Source of the DNA: Astrocystis sublimbata
Taxonomy: Eukaryota; Ascomycota; Sordariomycetes; Xylariales; Xylariaceae
DNA length: 64,000 nucleotides
NCBI GenBank assembly: GCA_022453515.1
Contig: JAJNNY010000003.1
Coordinates: forward strand, 992,001-1,056,000
Direction: 5' to 3'
Positions 61,503-64,000 of this stretch are shown here, piece by piece. Under the pieces are notes generated by a model, which was not told the DNA's origin, did not search any database, and saw only the letters and a list, made by a program, of their open reading frames with translations. How positions within the stretch are numbered: the first letter of the stretch is position 1; the number at the start of each line of letters is the position of its first letter. Both the position numbers and the translations under genes were made by a program.

Positions 61503-62138
61503 ATGAAGCTCTTCGTTCGAGACAAAGGTAAGCTTGACTTGATCTGACCTCAATGCTTCGGGCTTTTTGCTTTACTGTTCAACTGACTTCGGCGGCTAAC
61601 AACCTGTAGATGGATTGACTAGCCAAACCTACGACTATTCAGCGAATGACACGATCGAACGTGTGAAGCAAATGATTGCGGAAAACAAGAAATGTGAAGG
61701 GAACATCAGACTTCACTTTCCCGGCCTTAGCCGAGAGATCGCCGATACAGACAAATTGTCAACCTACTTCCCCGAAGGAAGGGTTACGGTTGATATAGAT
61801 ACGGAGAGCGACCTGGAGGACGACGACAGCGATGCTTCAGGGAACGGTCAGTGCAATGATCTACACATCGGTAAGTTTTGTCATGATAAAACTCGCAATT
61901 ATACGAAGTCATGCGCTAATTAATCATCTCTGTCTAAGCTGAGAATGAAGCCGGCCAGGACGCCAAGCAATTCAATTTCGTTGTTGTAGCCGAGAGCGTT
62001 CACCATCGCGCGACCAAAGTGAAGGTTGTCAATAACAAGGCCCTCAGGTCTGCTGGCCAATGCAATGCAGCTCTCTCTGGTCTCGAGAGTTTCAAAGCTC
62101 TCCTGAGCGCAGATTTATTAAAGTCGGGAGCAAAGTAA
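61503..62138 (+). CDS. Small ubiquitin-like-fold protein
   Basis: Three exons, 61503-61527, 61610-61870 and 61939-62138, give 161 aa with consistent phases (donors GTAAGC and GTAAGT). The first ~75 residues read as a beta-grasp/ubiquitin-like fold: MKLFVRDKDGLTSQTYDYSANDTIERVKQMIAENK, then NIRLHFPGLSREIADTDKLSTYFPEGRVTVDID. This follows the beta-hairpin, helix, strand, 'D-x-LS-Y' layout of ubiquitin. An acidic linker (DLEDDDSDAS) leads to a second small domain, FNFVVVAESVHHRATKVKVVNNKALRSAGQCNAALSGLESFKALL. It lacks a C-terminal Gly-Gly, so conjugation like ubiquitin is unlikely. It sits about 1 kb from the SesA/HeLo-like gene on the same strand. Confidence 0.7.
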
Positions 62139-62763
62139 TGGTAGGCAGTTAATGTGTGGGTTCTGGTCAGTGTGAAATTCAAGAATTGCTGTGTATTAAT
62201 TAGGTAGCGTTTGGGTCTAGAATTACAGTACAATTGACAAATGCGTGCAAAGAATCCTGAATTCCTTTGCGATACTGATGCCTGTGACGACTAATAAGCT
62301 TCACTAAGTTGGAATCCAAGTCCAGCCCGTATGAATGAGAGGAATAGTTACCCCACCATCCCACGTCTACCAGCCTGAAAGCCAAGCTCCACCAGGCGCA
62401 TGCCCCGCAACATGGAAGGTTCGATACTTAAGAAGCACCTATCGTTGCTCGCCTAAGCCCACGGTAGACAAAGTAGCTCAAAGGTATTTGCTTAGATAGC
62501 TGTGCTAGTGGGGTGAGGCCCTTGCAGCGCCAGGGCAGGTGGGCCTGCAGCGCCTTATAGCGCCCTTTGCATGATATTTTAAAAATGTTGGCGGGGTACC
62601 TAGTGGCCGCAATGCCGCGAATTGTCTGGCGTCCTCAGGATACTTAAATACATCATGGATGTAGCTATTATAAGTACTTCCTACCCAACCATACACGACC
62701 AGACCGCGCGAGGTTTCCCACTTCGCACATCACCCGATTCCCAGGTGCCAGCCTCTCCGAATC
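62139..62763. promoter_or_regulatory. Promoter region of MetAP2
   Basis: Non-coding, includes the leader of the gene starting at 62764. No specific element identified. Confidence 0.45.
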
Positions 62764-64000
62764 ATGGCTTCCAAGGTTCCTTCTGAAGGGCTTGATAAGC
62801 TGAGCAGTGAGTATAACACCGAGTGTTTCCACAATGACGATGAAATTTAACGCGGGGTCCTAGTCAGCGATGCTGGTGCGAAGCCAGCCGCCAAAGCCAA
62901 CGGCGGTGCCCAGGATGGCGATGCTGCTGCCGCCGCCGATCATTCCGCAGACGAATCCGACGACGACGCCGCCGATGCCGGAGCGCCTGATGCCGGCACC
63001 GCGGCCAAGAAGAAGAAGAACAAGAAGCGGAAGCCCAAGAAGAAGAAGAAGGCTCCCACGGCCCAGACCGACCCTCCGTCTGTGCTGATGGCCGACCTCT
63101 TCCCCAGCAAGATCTACCCCACGGGCGAGGAGGTCGAGTATGTCAACGAGAACAGCTACCGAACCACCAACGAGGAGAAGCGCCACCTCGACAACCTCGA
63201 CCCGGACTTCCTCAACGACTACCGCCATGCCGCCGAGACGCATCGCCAGGTCCGCCAGTGGGCCCAGCGCAACATCAAGCCCGGCCAGACCCTGACCGAC
63301 ATCGCCAACGGCATTGAGGACAGTGTCCGCCGCCTCGTCGGCCACGACGGCCTGGCCGAGGGCGACGCCATCAAGGCCGGCATGGGCTTCCCCACCGGCC
63401 TGAACCTCGACCATATCGCCGCCCACTTCAGCCCCAACGCCGGCAACAAGACGGTGCTGCAGCAGAACAACGTCATGAAGGTCGACATCGGCGTCCACGT
63501 CAACGGCCGCATCGTCGACAGCGCCTTCACCATGGCCTTCGAGCCCCAGTACGACAACCTGCTGGCCGCCGTCAAAGATGCCACCAACACCGGTGTCAAG
63601 GAGGCCGGCATCGACGTCCGCCTCGGAGAGCTGGGCGAGCTCATACAGGAGGCCATGGAGAGCTACGAGTGCGAGATCAACGGCACAACATACCCCGTCA
63701 AATCCATCCGCAACCTCAGCGGACACACAATTCACCAATACAGCATCCACGGAACCAAGAGTGTTCCCATCGTCAAGTCGGCCGATGCCACCAAGATGGA
63801 GGAGGGTGATGTCTTCGCCATTGAGACGTTCGGCAGTACCGGCAACGGCTACGTGCATGACCAGGGCGAGGTCTCACATTACGCCCTCCGGAGCGACGCA
63901 CCCAAGGTCGACCTGCGCCTCAACTCTGCCAAGACACTGTTGACTGTCATTAAGAAGAACTTCAACACCCTCCCATTCTGCCGCCGATACCTCGATAGAC
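62764..64000 (+). CDS. Methionine aminopeptidase 2, 5' part (3' end outside window)
   Basis: MetAP2 removes the initiator Met from nascent proteins with small second residues. Exon 1 is 62764-62806 and exon 2 runs from 62864 to the window end. The N-terminal extension is family-typical: an acidic Ala/Asp stretch followed by a Lys-rich block ([17 protein letters not shown]). The catalytic domain then begins ([30 protein letters not shown]). Metal-binding residues seen are the two Asp in [16 protein letters not shown], the His in [11 protein letters not shown] and the Glu in [11 protein letters not shown]. The last metal-ligand Glu lies beyond the end. [17 protein letters not shown] carries the substrate-side His. 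GC content is clearly higher here than in the preceding accessory block. Confidence 0.95.

Noticed and set aside
62860..63858. 332-codon minus-strand frame opposite MetAP2
   Set aside because: It is an antisense shadow of a GC-rich coding exon. The Val/Leu/Gly/Asp composition mirrors the Lys/Asp/Asn codons of MetAP2 on the real strand.
1..64000. Secondary-metabolite cluster or CRISPR array
   Set aside because: No polyketide synthase, NRPS, terpene cyclase or P450 signature was seen. Nuclear eukaryotic DNA is not expected to hold CRISPR arrays, and no spaced direct-repeat pattern exists.

Overview
The window reads as nuclear DNA of a filamentous ascomycete (Pezizomycotina, most likely Sordariomycetes). 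Genes are interrupted by short introns of about 45-80 nt with GTRNGT donors and CTNAC-like branch sites. The recognisable proteins are typical of moulds: Ste7-type MAPKK, SepH/Cdc7, Rae1, gamma-tubulin, Cut8/Sts1, Rad52 and MetAP2. All gene models below were spliced by eye from reading frames and splice signals. No transcript or database evidence was available.

Layout: (1) 1-4.7 kb holds the 3' end of a Ste7-type MAPKK, a HAD hydrolase and a thioesterase-like gene. (2) 5.1-7.0 kb holds a complete but decayed pogo-like DNA transposon with terminal inverted repeats and a TA target duplication, followed by an independent 86-bp-arm inverted repeat. (3) 7.4-9.2 kb encodes a coiled-coil protein. 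(4) 9.2-24 kb is gene-poor and carries three orphan genes, one with a long His-His-Pro tract, plus repeat relics. (5) 24-29 kb is the large 13-exon septation kinase gene sepH/cdc7. (6) 30.7-32.3 kb encodes a putative secreted protein with an acidic Asp/Pro tail. (7) 33.5-42.5 kb holds rae1, a conserved gene of unknown role, gamma-tubulin and a small conserved protein. (8) 45-52.7 kb holds a repeat-containing hypothetical gene, cut8/sts1 and rad52. (9) 53.8-62.1 kb is an accessory block: a STAND-NTPase-like gene, a DUF7025-type AAA ATPase, a SesA/HeLo-like protein with two amyloid-type pseudo-repeats, and a ubiquitin-like protein. (10) 62.8-64 kb is the 5' part of MetAP2, cut by the window end.

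The conserved genes are independent housekeeping units (MAPK signalling, septation, mRNA export, microtubule nucleation, proteasome tethering, recombination, N-terminal Met removal). The most interesting part is the 53.8-62.1 kb block. Its parts resemble those of fungal NLR / programmed-cell-death (heterokaryon incompatibility) circuits. Whether they form one system is inference.
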